Notes: generated by a model not told the origin, from the sequence alone. Counted from the first letter of the stretch, positions 41,989-51,778 are shown. The stretch: DNA of 64,000 bases from Streptomyces sp. MP131-18 (GCF_001984575.1 NZ_LZNS01000001.1:4841553-4905552); one strand, 5' to 3'. A program made the numbers and translations.

Positions 41989-42189
41989 TCAGTCCCGGTC
42001 GCGGTTCTGCCGGCGGTAGTCGTCCGCCTCTTCCTTCGCCTTCTTGCCGGTCCGCTTGGCCCGGTCCTTCAGGCTGCCCTGCTCGTCGTCGCCGCCGTGC
42101 TTCTCGCCGTCGCCCTTGTTGCCCATGGCGTCCTTGGCGCGCTCCTGAAGCTCCTGGGCCTTCTCCCTGAACTGGTCTGCCATGCCCAT
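41989..42189 (-). CDS. small hydrophilic stress-type protein (66 aa)
   Basis: MGMADQFREKAQELQERAKD, MGNKGDGEKHGGDDEQGSLK, and KRTGKKAKEEADDYRRQNRD: highly charged helical sequence without hydrophobic core, resembling CsbD/LEA-like stress proteins of actinobacteria. ATG 42189 with GAGGAG 5 bases upstream; an earlier GTG at 42195 is possible. Lies 43 bases downstream of the start-to-stop direction of the tricorn gene end, on the same strand. Confidence 0.65.
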   Translation of the reverse strand: MGMADQFREKAQELQERAKDAMGNKGDGEKHGGDDEQGSLKDRAKRTGKKAKEEADDYRRQNRDRD

Positions 42190-42231
42190 GTGCACTCCTC
42201 GACATATGAGAACGGTGGGGCGTGACCAGCG

Positions 42232-45200
42232 TTACATGGGCTCACCTTCTTCGCATTCCGGACCATAGCTCGCGGAAGGGCTGTAACCGACCGTGCGCGG
42301 GGGCAGCGGCGGTCGGCCGCGGTCCGGCAGGTCCCGGTAGCCGGGCGGGGAGGCCGCCGGATGCCGTTCCAGCAGGTCGAGGGCCACGCGGACGGCCGTC
42401 TGCAACAGCACGGTGCGGCCCTCGGCCCAGTCCACCGGCGTGCGCAGCGCCTCGATGTCGGGCACGACGCCGTGGTTCTCGACGTCCCAGCCGTAGGCGT
42501 CGAACCAGGCCGCGTTCATCGGCACCGTGATGTGCGTGCCGTCGCCCAGCTCGTGCTGGCCGGTGATCCCGACCACCCCGCCCCACGTGCGGCAGCCCAC
42601 CACCGGACCGATGCCGAGCAGCCGGAACGCCGCCGTGATCATGTCCCCGTCCGACGAGGTCGCCTCGTCGGCCACCGCGACCACCGGGCCGCGCGGCGCG
42701 TTGGAGGCGTAGCTGACCGGCTGCGCGTTGCGGGTCAGGTCCCAGCCCAGGATGGTGCGGGTCAGCTTCTCGACCACCAGCTCGCTGATATGCCCGCCCG
42801 CGTTGCCGCGCACGTCCACGATCAGCGCCTCGCGCGAGAACTCCATCCGCAGGTCCCGGTTGAACTGCGCCCAGCCGGAGCCGCCCATGTCCGGGATGTG
42901 CACGTAGCCGCACCGTCCGCCGCTCAGCTCGCGCACCACGTCGCGCCGCCTGGCGACCCAGTCCTGGTACCGCAGCGACCTGTCGTCGACCAGCGGTACG
43001 ACCGCCACCCGGCGGCTGCGGCCCTCCTCCTCGGCGAAGGCCAGCTCCACGCTGGTGCCGCCGGTGCCCGCGAGCAGCGGCCACGGCCCGGCGACGGGGT
43101 CCACCGGCCGGCCGCCCACGTGGGTGAGCACCGCGCCCTCCCGCACGCCGGACCCGGCAAGCGGCGAACGGGCCCTGGAATCGGAGGAGTCACCGGGCAG
43201 GATGCGTGCCAGCTGCCACGAACCCTCCTTCGTGCGCGAGAAGTTGGCGCCCAGCAGCCCCTGCGCCCGCTGGTAGTGCGGCGGCCCCTCGTTCCTGCGG
43301 GCCGCCGAGACGTACGCGTGCGAGGTGCCCAGCTCGCCCACCGTCTCAAGCAGCAGATCGGCGAACTCGTCCGGGCTGGCGACGCGCCTCACCAGCGGCC
43401 GGTACTGGGCGAGCACGGCCGGCCAGTCCACGCCGCACATGCCCGGCTCCCAGAAGTAGTCCCTGATGATGCGGCCCGCCTCCTCGAACGCCTGCCGCCA
43501 CTCCGCGCCGGGATCGGCGACGTGCACGATGCGCCGCAGGTCGACGTGCACCTGCGCGTCACCGTCCCCGCCCTCGGTGGCCGGCACCGTCCGCAGCTCG
43601 TCGCCCTCGCTCACCACCAGCCGCGTGCCGTCGCCGCTCGGCGCGAACCAGTCGACGTCGTCGGTGAGTTCGGTGCGCTTGGCTTTCACCAGGTCGAAGT
43701 GCTCCAGGGTCGGTTTGCCCGACATGTTGTCCGGGTTGACGAACGTCTCGCCCAGCGCGCCCGAGATCGGCCAGCGCAGCCACACCAGACCGCCGCCGCT
43801 GACCGGGTACAGCGACGAGTACTTGGAGGCGGGCACCGGGAACGGTGTGACGCGGCTGCCGAGCCCGTCCGCCTCGACGCGCACCGTGCCGTCCTCGCCG
43901 CCGGTGTCGTCCGGGTCGAGCCCGCCGGCCGCGGGGCGGCCCTCCGGGGTGATGGCGAACGGGGAACGGGTCGCGGACGACAGCGGGACCAGGTAGGGGC
44001 GGCTGCCGAGCGGGAAGGACAGGCCGCCGGTGTGCACGTCGTACACCGGGTCGAAGCCGCGCCAGGAGAGGAAGGCCAGGTAGCGGCCGTCCTGGGTGAA
44101 CACCGGCTCCTCGTCCTCGAACCTGCCGTCCGTGACGTCGAGGACCGTGCGCTCCGCCGCGCCGAAGCGCACCAGCCTGATCTGGCTGAGGGAGCGCCCG
44201 ATCCCGGGATGCGCCCAGGCCAGCCATTGCGAGTCGGGCGAGAACGCCAGATCGCGCACGGGCCCGTTCACCGACCGGATCAGCTCGACGACCTCCCCGG
44301 CCGGAAGCGCGCCGCCGCCCCCCGCGGCGGGCTCCTCGGGGGGCTCTGCGGCCTCCTCGGCGGACGCTTCGGGGGACTCTTCGGGGGGCGGGACCGCGAG
44401 GACCAGGAGGCGGCCGTCGTGGGCGGCCACCGCGAGGGTGCGGCCGTCGGGGGACGCGGTCAGTTCGCGCACGCGCCCCAGCCGGCCCGCCGCGAGGCGC
44501 ACCGGGTCCCGGCCGCCGCTGGCGCGCGGCAGGTAGGCGATCTCGATGGCGTCCTCGCCCGCCGCGTCCGTGATGTAGGCGATACGGCCGGTGTCGCCCA
44601 GCATCTCCGGCAGCCGGACGCGTACCCCGGGCGTCGCGGCGAGGGCGCGGGCCGGGCCGTCGCGGTGCGTGAGCCAGTACAGCGCCCCGCGAACGCACAG
44701 CGCGCTCGCGCGGCCGGTGGTGTCCACCGAGAGCGCGTCGACGTGGCTGGCGGTCCGCACCTGGTACGGGCGGCGGCCGGTGCGCGGGCCGCCGAGCCGC
44801 ACGTCCAGGCGGCGCGGCACCGAGCCGGGGCCCAGGTCCTCGGCCAGCCACAGGTCGCCCCCGCACTGGTAGACCACCCGCCGGCCGTCCGTCGCCGCAT
44901 GGCGGGCGTAGAACGCGTCGTGGTCGCTGTGCCGCCACAGCTCGGTGCCGTCGGGGCGGCAGGAGTACAGGTTCGCGACGCCCTCGTGGTCGGAGAGGAA
45001 GGCGATCCGGTCGCCGACGAACATCGGGCTGTCGACGTGCCCGTTCAGGTCCGGCAGCAGCCGTTTTCCGTGCAGCCACAGCTTCCCTGCGGCGCCGCCC
45101 CGGTACCGCTTCCACGCGGCCGGCTCGTGCGGCGCCTTGCCGGTCAGCAGCAGCGTGCGGCGTTCGCCGCCGCAGCCGCTGACCGCGATGTCCGCCACCG

Positions 45201-45675
45201 GGCCCCAGGGGAGCTGGTCGCCGGGGCCGCCCGCGGTGGGCACGCCGTAGGCCCAGGTGTAGTGCGAGAACGGCTGGTTGTGCGAGCCGACCGCGAGGAT
45301 CCGGCTCTCGCCCGAGGCGTCCGGCGGGGTCCAGCCGCAGACCCTGGTGTCGTACGAGCCCCAGTGGCTGAGCTGGCGGACGGCGCCGCCGTCCACGGGC
45401 GCGAGGTGGATCTCCGGGTCCAGCGTGCGCCAGCTGGTGAACGCGATGTGCCGGCCGTCCGGGGAAAACCGGGGCGGTCCGGTCCGGGTACGATCGACAG
45501 TGAGCCGCCAGGCCCGGCCGGTCTGCCGGCCGTGGGCGGGCAAGGGGGCCAGCCAGAGATCATCTTCGGCGACAAAACACAGCAGTTCACCGTAAAGATG
45601 CGGGAATCGCAGATATCCGTCAGACTCCTGGGGTTGGCTCGGGGGTGCGGCAGATGAGTTGGGTTCGTCGCTCAC
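42232..45675 (-). CDS. tricorn protease homologue
   Basis: 1147 aa, the full family length. The N-terminal two thirds are beta-propeller repeats (FPHLYGELLCFVAEDDLWLA, FSPDGRHIAFTSW, FSPDSQWLAWAHPGIG); then a C1 helical part, a PDZ domain (LAGSGVREGAVLTHVGGRPV), and the S41 peptidase part. His786 (GTSHAYV) and Ser1008-Asp1009 (ATSSDGDM) align with the catalytic His746, Ser965 and Asp966 of the Thermoplasma enzyme. It degrades peptides released by the proteasome. Divergent from MMPL with 182 bases between. Confidence 0.95.
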   Translation of the reverse strand: MSDEPNSSAAPPSQPQESDGYLRFPHLYGELLCFVAEDDLWLAPLPAHGRQTGRAWRLTVDRTRTGPPRFSPDGRHIAFTSWRTLDPEIHLAPVDGGAVRQLSHWGSYDTRVCGWTPPDASGESRILAVGSHNQPFSHYTWAYGVPTAGGPGDQLPWGPVADIAVSGCGGERRTLLLTGKAPHEPAAWKRYRGGAAGKLWLHGKRLLPDLNGHVDSPMFVGDRIAFLSDHEGVANLYSCRPDGTELWRHSDHDAFYARHAATDGRRVVYQCGGDLWLAEDLGPGSVPRRLDVRLGGPRTGRRPYQVRTASHVDALSVDTTGRASALCVRGALYWLTHRDGPARALAATPGVRVRLPEMLGDTGRIAYITDAAGEDAIEIAYLPRASGGRDPVRLAAGRLGRVRELTASPDGRTLAVAAHDGRLLVLAVPPPEESPEASAEEAAEPPEEPAAGGGGALPAGEVVELIRSVNGPVRDLAFSPDSQWLAWAHPGIGRSLSQIRLVRFGAAERTVLDVTDGRFEDEEPVFTQDGRYLAFLSWRGFDPVYDVHTGGLSFPLGSRPYLVPLSSATRSPFAITPEGRPAAGGLDPDDTGGEDGTVRVEADGLGSRVTPFPVPASKYSSLYPVSGGGLVWLRWPISGALGETFVNPDNMSGKPTLEHFDLVKAKRTELTDDVDWFAPSGDGTRLVVSEGDELRTVPATEGGDGDAQVHVDLRRIVHVADPGAEWRQAFEEAGRIIRDYFWEPGMCGVDWPAVLAQYRPLVRRVASPDEFADLLLETVGELGTSHAYVSAARRNEGPPHYQRAQGLLGANFSRTKEGSWQLARILPGDSSDSRARSPLAGSGVREGAVLTHVGGRPVDPVAGPWPLLAGTGGTSVELAFAEEEGRSRRVAVVPLVDDRSLRYQDWVARRRDVVRELSGGRCGYVHIPDMGGSGWAQFNRDLRMEFSREALIVDVRGNAGGHISELVVEKLTRTILGWDLTRNAQPVSYASNAPRGPVVAVADEATSSDGDMITAAFRLLGIGPVVGCRTWGGVVGITGQHELGDGTHITVPMNAAWFDAYGWDVENHGVVPDIEALRTPVDWAEGRTVLLQTAVRVALDLLERHPAASPPGYRDLPDRGRPPLPPRTVGYSPSASYGPECEEGEPM

Positions 45676-45733
45676 GTCTCCATGCTTCGGCTCGCGGAAT
45701 GCACCGGCAAGTCAGTCGCAAAGAGGCATGAAG

Positions 45734-45749
45734 TGTGATCTGAGCCACA
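45734..45749. promoter_or_regulatory. Crp-like binding site
   Basis: TGTGATCTGAGCCACA satisfies the actinobacterial Crp consensus GTG-N6-GNCAC exactly (45735-45748). It lies between the divergent tricorn and MMPL genes, 109 bases from the MMPL start and 59 from the tricorn start. Confidence 0.6.
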
Positions 45750-45857
45750 TTCCTCTCTCCGTGCTCATCCTGCTCGGCCCGCGCCGCGTCTCGGGGCATG
45801 AGCTGACACCTCACTTTTCATCGACTCCCATGACACCCGGACAGGAGAACCTGCCCC

Positions 45858-48101
45858 GTGGCTACGTTTCTGTACAAGCTCGGCCGCCTGTGCTTCAGGC
45901 GCCGCTGGTGGGCCGCGCTGCTCTGGGTCGCGCTGCTCTTCGGCATAGGTGCCGGCGCGGCCTCCTCCAGCGGGGCGGTGCCCGACGACTTCGCGCTGCC
46001 CGGCACCGAGTCGCAGGAAGCCTTCGACCTCATGGCGGAGGAGTTCCCCGAGGCGAACGCCGAATCGACCGAGAGCACCGTCGTCTTCCAGGCCCCCGAC
46101 GGCGAGCAGCTCACCTCGGGCGCCAACCTTGAGGCCGTCCAGCAGGTGCTGGCGGAGCTCGAGACCGGCGACGAGGTCCTGACCGTCCTCGACCCGTTCG
46201 AGGTCGGCCAGGTCAGCGCCGACGAGTCCATCGCCTACACCACCATCGACTACGGCATCACGATGGGCGAGGCCACCGATGAGATGCACGAGCAGCTCAT
46301 GGCGGCGCTGGACACCGGCCGGGACGCGGGCCTGACCGTCGAGGCCGCCGGCGAGGTCGCGCTCGGCCCGATGGAGATGGCCGGCGGCGAGATCATCGGC
46401 ATCATCGTGGCCGCCATCGTGCTGGTGATCACCTTCGGCTCGCTGGTCGCGGCCGGTCTGCCGCTGCTCACCGCCCTGATCGGCGTCATGGTCGGCATGA
46501 TGGGCATCACCGCCCTGAGCAGTGTGCTGGAGCTGTCCGAGACCACCGGCATCCTGGCCATGATGATCGGCCTGGCGGTCGGCATCGACTACGCACTGTT
46601 CATCGTCTCCAGGTACCGGGCCGAGCTGGTCGCGGGCCACAGTCACGAGGAGGCCGCGGGCCGGGCCACCGGCACCGCCGGCTCGGCCGTGGTCTTCGCC
46701 GGTCTCACCGTGATCATCGCGCTCGCCGGTCTCGCCGTCGTCAACGTGCCGATCCTCACCAAGATGGGCTTCGCCGCCGCCGCCAACGTGGCCGTGGCCG
46801 TGCTCGTCGCCCTGACCCTGGTGCCCGCCGCGCTCGGCATGGTCGGCAAGCGGATCTTCGGCCGCCGGCTGCGCAAGCAGAACCCGGAGACCGGCGTTCC
46901 CGCCTCGCTCAACAAGCCGGGCAAGGAGAACGGCGGCACCCGCTGGGCCCGTGCGGTCCTGCGCCGCCCGGCGCTCGTGCTCGGGGCTTCCGTCATCGGC
47001 CTCGGCATTCTCGCGGTGCCGGTGGCCAGCATGGAGATGGGTCTGCCCGACGACGGCACCCAGCCCGAGGACACCACGCAGCGCCAGACGTACGACCTGC
47101 TGAGCGAGGGCTTCGGCCCCGGGTTCAACGGTCCGCTGATGATGACGCTCGACGGCGGCGACGGCGTCGACCTCCAGAGTGCGGCGGAGACGGTGACCAA
47201 CGAGCTGAGCACCCTTGAGGGGATCGCCGCCACGGCGCCGCCCAGCTTCAACCAGGACGGCACCATGGCCACGCTGCTGGCCTTCCCGACCACGGGTCCC
47301 TCCGACGCGGACACGGCCGACCTGGTCCACCACCTGAGGGACGATCTCGCCCCGCAGCTGGAGAGCCAGACCGGCGCCGACGTGCTCGTCACCGGCATGG
47401 CCGCGGCGAACATCGACTTCTCCCAGGTCATGACCGACGCGCTGGTGCCCTACCTGACGCTGGTGGTCGGGCTCGCGTTCATCCTGCTGATCCTCGTCTT
47501 CCGTTCGATCCTGGTGCCGCTGAAGGCCGCGCTCGGCTTCCTGCTTTCGGTGCTCGCCGCGCTCGGCGCCGTGGTCGCGGTCTTCCAGTGGGGCTGGGCG
47601 GCCAGCCTCATCGGGGTCGAGGAGACCGGGCCGATCATGAGCATGATGCCGATCTTCATGGTCGGCGTGATCTTCGGCCTCGCCATGGACTACGAGGTGT
47701 TCCTGGTGACCCGCATGCGGGAGGCCCACGTCCACGGCGAGGACCCGAAGCAGTCGATCGTCACCGGCTTCAACCTGAACGCCCGGGTGGTCGCCGCTGC
47801 TGCCGTCATCATGATCAGCGTGTTCGCGGGCTTCGCGGTCACCAGCACCGAGGCCATGGTCAAGATGATGGGCTTCGGCCTCGGCGCCGCCGTCCTGCTG
47901 GACGCGTTCGTGGTCCGCATGACCCTCGTGCCCGCCGTCATGGGCCTCCTCGGCGAACGGGCCTGGTGGCTGCCCAAGTGGCTGGACCGCATCATGCCGA
48001 ACGTGGACGTCGAGGGCGAGTCGCTTGAGCGGTACCTCAAGGCCAACGGGAAGGGCCGGGAAGACGCTCGGCAGGAGCGTGAGCCCGCGTCCGTGAGTTG
48101 A
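45858..48101 (+). CDS. MMPL/RND-family transporter
   Basis: 747 aa with the 12-helix RND plan: an N-terminal helix, a large extracellular loop (about 40-180), a helix bundle including GLAVGIDYALFIVSRYR with the proton-relay Asp-Tyr pair, a second loop, and a second bundle including GVIFGLAMDYEVFLVTRMRE. MMPL proteins flip lipids or lipopeptides outward. GTG 45858 follows CAGGAG. A Crp-like site lies upstream and a 13-bp terminator downstream, so it is monocistronic. Confidence 0.94.
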   Translation: MATFLYKLGRLCFRRRWWAALLWVALLFGIGAGAASSSGAVPDDFALPGTESQEAFDLMAEEFPEANAESTESTVVFQAPDGEQLTSGANLEAVQQVLAELETGDEVLTVLDPFEVGQVSADESIAYTTIDYGITMGEATDEMHEQLMAALDTGRDAGLTVEAAGEVALGPMEMAGGEIIGIIVAAIVLVITFGSLVAAGLPLLTALIGVMVGMMGITALSSVLELSETTGILAMMIGLAVGIDYALFIVSRYRAELVAGHSHEEAAGRATGTAGSAVVFAGLTVIIALAGLAVVNVPILTKMGFAAAANVAVAVLVALTLVPAALGMVGKRIFGRRLRKQNPETGVPASLNKPGKENGGTRWARAVLRRPALVLGASVIGLGILAVPVASMEMGLPDDGTQPEDTTQRQTYDLLSEGFGPGFNGPLMMTLDGGDGVDLQSAAETVTNELSTLEGIAATAPPSFNQDGTMATLLAFPTTGPSDADTADLVHHLRDDLAPQLESQTGADVLVTGMAAANIDFSQVMTDALVPYLTLVVGLAFILLILVFRSILVPLKAALGFLLSVLAALGAVVAVFQWGWAASLIGVEETGPIMSMMPIFMVGVIFGLAMDYEVFLVTRMREAHVHGEDPKQSIVTGFNLNARVVAAAAVIMISVFAGFAVTSTEAMVKMMGFGLGAAVLLDAFVVRMTLVPAVMGLLGERAWWLPKWLDRIMPNVDVEGESLERYLKANGKGREDARQEREPASVS

Positions 48102-48137
48102 CCCCCGGCTCCGTGAGCCGCTCCGGGTGTCGTTGAG

Positions 48138-48183
48138 GGAAGCCCGGCGCAGGACCCCGTCAGGGGCCAGGCGCCGGGCTTCC
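48138..48183 (+). terminator. terminator after the MMPL gene
   Basis: GGAAGCCCGGCGC (48138-48150) pairs perfectly with GCGCCGGGCTTCC (48171-48183); the loop contains a further CCCC/GGGG pairing. Confidence 0.88.
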
Positions 48184-48234
48184 GGCCGTCCGGGGGCCGC
48201 CGTGCCCGGTCTGGTCGGACCGCCGTCTTCCGGC

Positions 48235-48240
48235 TAATAT
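48235..48240 (+). promoter_or_regulatory. -10-like TAATAT upstream of an exported-protein gene
   Basis: A strong -10 match in a short AT-rich patch, 48 bases before GTG 48288. No clear -35. Confidence 0.4.
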
Positions 48241-48287
48241 GCGACGTCTTGCGCCATGTGGTCATATCGATAAATCGGGAGATGACG

Positions 48288-49052
48288 GTGCGACGCGGAG
48301 CAGTGCTGACGGCGGCGGCCCTCGTGGTGGCGACCGCCCTGACCCTGACCGGCGCCGCGGACGCGGACGCCGCCCCGGCCCCCGACGCCTGCGTTCCGGC
48401 GATCACCGTGGACACCGAGGCCGGCGCGGGCGACCTGCTCGCGCTGATCGACGGCCTGCGCACCGCGGGCGCGAGCCCCGCCGCGGTCGACGCCGCCCTG
48501 GCCGAACGGGCCTGCCTGACCCGCGGCGACGACCCGGGCCTGCCGCCCGCCGAGGACGTCGCCGTCGCCGCCCCCGACGTCTACTCGATCGGCGTGGTGA
48601 ACGGCCGCGAACGCTGGGTCGCGATCACCACCTGGGAGTGGCAGGCCCTGCCCGGCGCACCGATGACCGGCAACCAGGCCGTCACCACCTGGTTCGACGC
48701 CCCGGTCAGCCCGGTGCTCCAGGTCGTCCACTACCAGGGCGCCACCGCCGAGTTCCCCAACACCAGCCGCGAGGACGCCGCCGCCGTCGGCCCGCACGGC
48801 GTCGGCTTCCTGCTCCCGCCGGAGAAGTCCGCCACCGACATGAACGTGGCAACCGGCCGCTCGGCGCTGGTCTTCGAGGGCACCGGCACCTGCACCGACC
48901 TGTCGGCGCACGGCGCGTTCGCGCACGCCTGGAACGACACCGGCGTCACCGGCCTCACCATCGACGCCGCCGGTGTGACGTTCGACTGGTCGCACACCGC
49001 CGACCGTGCCCTGGCCCGCAGCGAACCGGCCGAGGTGCCGGACGTCTGCTGA
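48288..49052 (+). CDS. exported protein of unknown function
   Basis: 254 aa. A Sec-type signal (VRRGAVLTAAALVVATALTL then TGAADADAA) ends near residue 30. The mature part has PDACVPAITVDTEAG, ALAERACLTRGDD, WVAITTWEWQALPGAP, FEGTGTCTDLSAHG and ends PDVC, with four cysteines that may form two disulfides. No family recognised. GTG 48288 has GGGAG 6 bases upstream; the ATG at 48282 would lie directly on that ribosome site. Confidence 0.72.
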   Translation: MRRGAVLTAAALVVATALTLTGAADADAAPAPDACVPAITVDTEAGAGDLLALIDGLRTAGASPAAVDAALAERACLTRGDDPGLPPAEDVAVAAPDVYSIGVVNGRERWVAITTWEWQALPGAPMTGNQAVTTWFDAPVSPVLQVVHYQGATAEFPNTSREDAAAVGPHGVGFLLPPEKSATDMNVATGRSALVFEGTGTCTDLSAHGAFAHAWNDTGVTGLTIDAAGVTFDWSHTADRALARSEPAEVPDVC

Positions 49053-49086
49053 CCGCCGCCCCCGCGCCGCGGCCCGGCGCCGCGCC

Positions 49087-50031
49087 TCACGCCTGGTCGA
49101 ACAGGGCGCTGACGGACTCGCCGTTGTGGATGCGGCGCACCGCCTCGGCCAGGGCGGGGGCGATGGTCAGCACCCGCAGCTTGCCGGTGCGTTCGTCCGC
49201 CGGAATGGGCACCGTGTTGGTGCACACGATCTCCCGCACCCCAGGCTCCGCGCTCAGCCGCTTCAGCGCGTCGCCGGAGAACAGGCCGTGCGTACAGGCG
49301 ATGCGCACCGAGGTCACGTCCATCTCCCGCAGCCGCCGCATCAGTTCGAGAACGGTGCTGCCCTTGGCGATCTCGTCGTCGAGCACGATCACGTCCTTGC
49401 CCGTGACATCGCCGATCACCGAGGTGATCGTCACCCGGTCGTCCGCGAACCGCTGCTTCGCGCCCGCCGCCACCGGTATGCCGAGGAGCCGCGCGAACGC
49501 CGCGGCCTCCTTCGCGTTCCCCAGATCGGGCGAGACCACGACGGCGTTGCTCAGGTCCTGGCCGCGGAAGTGCGCCGCCAGCTCGCGCAGCGCGTGCAGG
49601 TGGTCCACGGGAACGCTGAAGAAGCCGTGCACCTGCGGCGAGTGCAGCGTCATGGCGAGCACCCGGCTCGCGCCCGCCGTCACCATCAGGTCCGCGATCA
49701 GCCGCCCGCCGATGGAGATGCGCGGCGCGTCCTTCTTGTCGGACCGCGCGTAGGAGTAGTGCGGCATCACCACGGTGATGCGCCCCGCGGACGCGCCGCG
49801 CGCGGCGTCCAGCATCAGCAGCAGCTCGACCAGGTGCTCCTGAACGGGCCGGACCAGCGGCTGGATCAGGTAGACGTCGCGCTCACGGCAGTTGGCCTGC
49901 AACTGCACCTGAAGGCAGTCGTTGGCAAACCTGTCGACCCGCGCGGGCAGCAGCGGCACACCGAGGTGCGCGCAGACCTCCGCGGCCAGCTCGGGGTGGG
50001 CGCTGCCGCTGAAGACGGCGATCTCCCGCAT
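49087..50031 (-). CDS. prs: ribose-phosphate pyrophosphokinase (PRPP synthetase)
   Basis: 314 aa. MREIAVFSGSAHPELAAEV, then RDVYLIQPLVRPVQEHLVEL, VVMPHYSYARSDKKDAPRIS (ATP-loop region), VVVSPDLGNAKEAAAFA and DVIVLDDEIAKGSTV (PRPP-binding loop) are the family blocks. It makes PRPP for nucleotide, His and Trp synthesis. GAGGAGG precedes ATG 50031 by 8 bases. The sequence VRPVQEHLVELLLMLDAARG differs from the usual housekeeping form, so it may be a second paralogue. Confidence 0.93.
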   Translation of the reverse strand: MREIAVFSGSAHPELAAEVCAHLGVPLLPARVDRFANDCLQVQLQANCRERDVYLIQPLVRPVQEHLVELLLMLDAARGASAGRITVVMPHYSYARSDKKDAPRISIGGRLIADLMVTAGASRVLAMTLHSPQVHGFFSVPVDHLHALRELAAHFRGQDLSNAVVVSPDLGNAKEAAAFARLLGIPVAAGAKQRFADDRVTITSVIGDVTGKDVIVLDDEIAKGSTVLELMRRLREMDVTSVRIACTHGLFSGDALKRLSAEPGVREIVCTNTVPIPADERTGKLRVLTIAPALAEAVRRIHNGESVSALFDQA

Positions 50032-50120
50032 GTCCGTTACCTCCTCGGCCGCCTCCCTGGCCGCCCGGGGCAACGTTACGGGGCGCCCCGCGCCGCGGCG
50101 CCGGGGTGCCCCGGCCGAAC

Positions 50121-50132
50121 GACAGGGCCTAG
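50121..50132. repeat. single end of the CTAG-type element
   Basis: GACAGGGCCTAG is identical to the right end of the element at 3143-3284 (3273-3284). The CTAG supplies the TAG stop of the leftward penicillin-binding-protein gene. Only 12 bases match, so chance is possible. Confidence 0.45.
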
Positions 50133-51778
50133 GGGGCGGCGCGCAGCACGTCGGCCACCACGGGACCGGCGAACTCGCCGCCGTGGCCCGACTCAGGAAC
50201 CACGGCCGCCACCGCCAGGTCGTTGCGGTAGCCGGTGAACCAGGCGTTCGGCTTCTCCTGCCCGTCGACCTCGGCCGAGCCGGTCTTCCCGCCGATGTCG
50301 CCGCCAAGACCTGACATCGCCTCGGCGGCGGTGCCACTGGTGGCGGTCCGGCTCATCAGGCCGCGCAGCTCGGCCGCGGCGTCCGCGGACAGGCCCTGCG
50401 GCGCCTGCGCGAGCTGCCGGTCGTCGAAGTCGGCGGGCACCAGGTAGGGCTGGCGGAACGTGCCGCTCTGCACGGTCGCGGAAACCGAGGCCATGGTCAG
50501 CGGGTTCATCCGGACGGCGCCCTGGCCGATCAGCGAGGCCGCCATCTGCGCGTCCGACTGGGTGGGCACCGTGCCGTCCATGGAGGTCACGCCGACCTGC
50601 CAGTCGAGGCCGAGGCCGAAGACGTCGCGGGCGTGGTTGCCCAGGTCCGCGTCGTCCAGCTCGGGCGCCTGGCTGATGAAGGCCGTGTTGCAGGAGGCGG
50701 CGAAGCTGTCGGCGAAGGTGCCGCCCTCGATGTCGAACTCGTCGAGGTTCTGGAACTTCCAGCCGCCGTGCTCGAAGAACTGCGGGCACGGGTGCGCGGC
50801 GCCGGCCGCGGCGAGGCCGCGGTCGATCAGCAGCGAGGCGGTGACGATCTTGAACGTTGAGCCGGGCGCGTAACTGCCCTCAAGGGCGGTGTCGAAGCCG
50901 TCCGCCGGGTTGTTGGCGATGGCCTGGATCGCGCCCGTGCTCGGCTGGACGGCGACCACGGCGGACTGGCCGCCCTCCGCGACGGCCGCCTCGGCGGCGC
51001 GCTGGATCTCCGGATCGATCGTCGTGGGCACCTGGCCCGCGGCGGGCTCGGACAGCTGGAGCAGCGAGGCGACGGTGCCGCCCTCCGCGTCCACGATCCT
51101 GGTCTCGGCGCCCGCGCTGCCACCGGCCTGCTCGCCGTACCGTTCGCCCAGCTCCGCGAACACCGGGGCGAGGGCGGGGAACTCCTCCGCGGTCAGCTCG
51201 GCCCCGTTGCGGTCGAGCACCTCCACCGGGGGCGCCTCGGCGAGCGGTCCCGTCTCGATCCGCAGGCCGTCCGCCAGGTCCGGGTGCATGACGGCCGGCT
51301 CCCAGGCCACGACGGGCTCCTCGGTGTCCGCGTCGCGGACGACGCTCAGCGCCGACTCCCAGGCCAGCTCGGCGGGCTCCTCCTCCTCGTAGGAGACGAC
51401 CGCCTCCACCGCGAACGGCACCTGGTCGCCCGCCGGTTCGCCGGGCTCCAGGGTGAGGGCGGTGAACGCCGCGTCCGCGGACAGCGCTTCGAGGGCGGCC
51501 CGCGCCGCCTCCGGATCGTCGGTCAGCCGTGCGGCGTCCGCCGGCTCGCCGGCCGCCCACGCGGTGAGGAACGCCTCGGAAGCCGCGCGGATTTCCTCCT
51601 CGCTCGGCGGCCCCGCGGGCTCCTCGGTGTCGCCCGGCCTGCCGTCCGAGGCGGCGGGCGCGGTGCCCCGGCCGTCGTCCTGATCGTCGCCCAGCATGCT
51701 GTAGGCCCCGAAGCCGACGACCGAGACCACGGCCGCGCTGACGCCGGCCATGATCGCGATACGCTGCCCGTTCCGCAT
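50129..51778 (-). CDS. class B penicillin-binding protein with MecA-type N-domain
   Basis: 549 aa. A membrane anchor (IAIMAGVSAAVVSVVGFGAY, 7-26), an acidic linker, an NTF2/MecA-N-like domain (about 58-160), and a transpeptidase domain with Ser307-x-x-Lys310 (GSTFKIVTA), Ser362-Cys-Asn364 and Lys498-Thr-Gly500 (GGKTGSAE). It cross-links peptidoglycan outside the membrane; the MecA-like N-domain is often seen in streptomycete PBPs that tolerate beta-lactams. A -10-like TAGGCT on the minus strand lies at 51833-51838. Its stop codon is the CTAG of a mobile-element end. Confidence 0.93.
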   Translation of the reverse strand: MRNGQRIAIMAGVSAAVVSVVGFGAYSMLGDDQDDGRGTAPAASDGRPGDTEEPAGPPSEEEIRAASEAFLTAWAAGEPADAARLTDDPEAARAALEALSADAAFTALTLEPGEPAGDQVPFAVEAVVSYEEEEPAELAWESALSVVRDADTEEPVVAWEPAVMHPDLADGLRIETGPLAEAPPVEVLDRNGAELTAEEFPALAPVFAELGERYGEQAGGSAGAETRIVDAEGGTVASLLQLSEPAAGQVPTTIDPEIQRAAEAAVAEGGQSAVVAVQPSTGAIQAIANNPADGFDTALEGSYAPGSTFKIVTASLLIDRGLAAAGAAHPCPQFFEHGGWKFQNLDEFDIEGGTFADSFAASCNTAFISQAPELDDADLGNHARDVFGLGLDWQVGVTSMDGTVPTQSDAQMAASLIGQGAVRMNPLTMASVSATVQSGTFRQPYLVPADFDDRQLAQAPQGLSADAAAELRGLMSRTATSGTAAEAMSGLGGDIGGKTGSAEVDGQEKPNAWFTGYRNDLAVAAVVPESGHGGEFAGPVVADVLRAAP

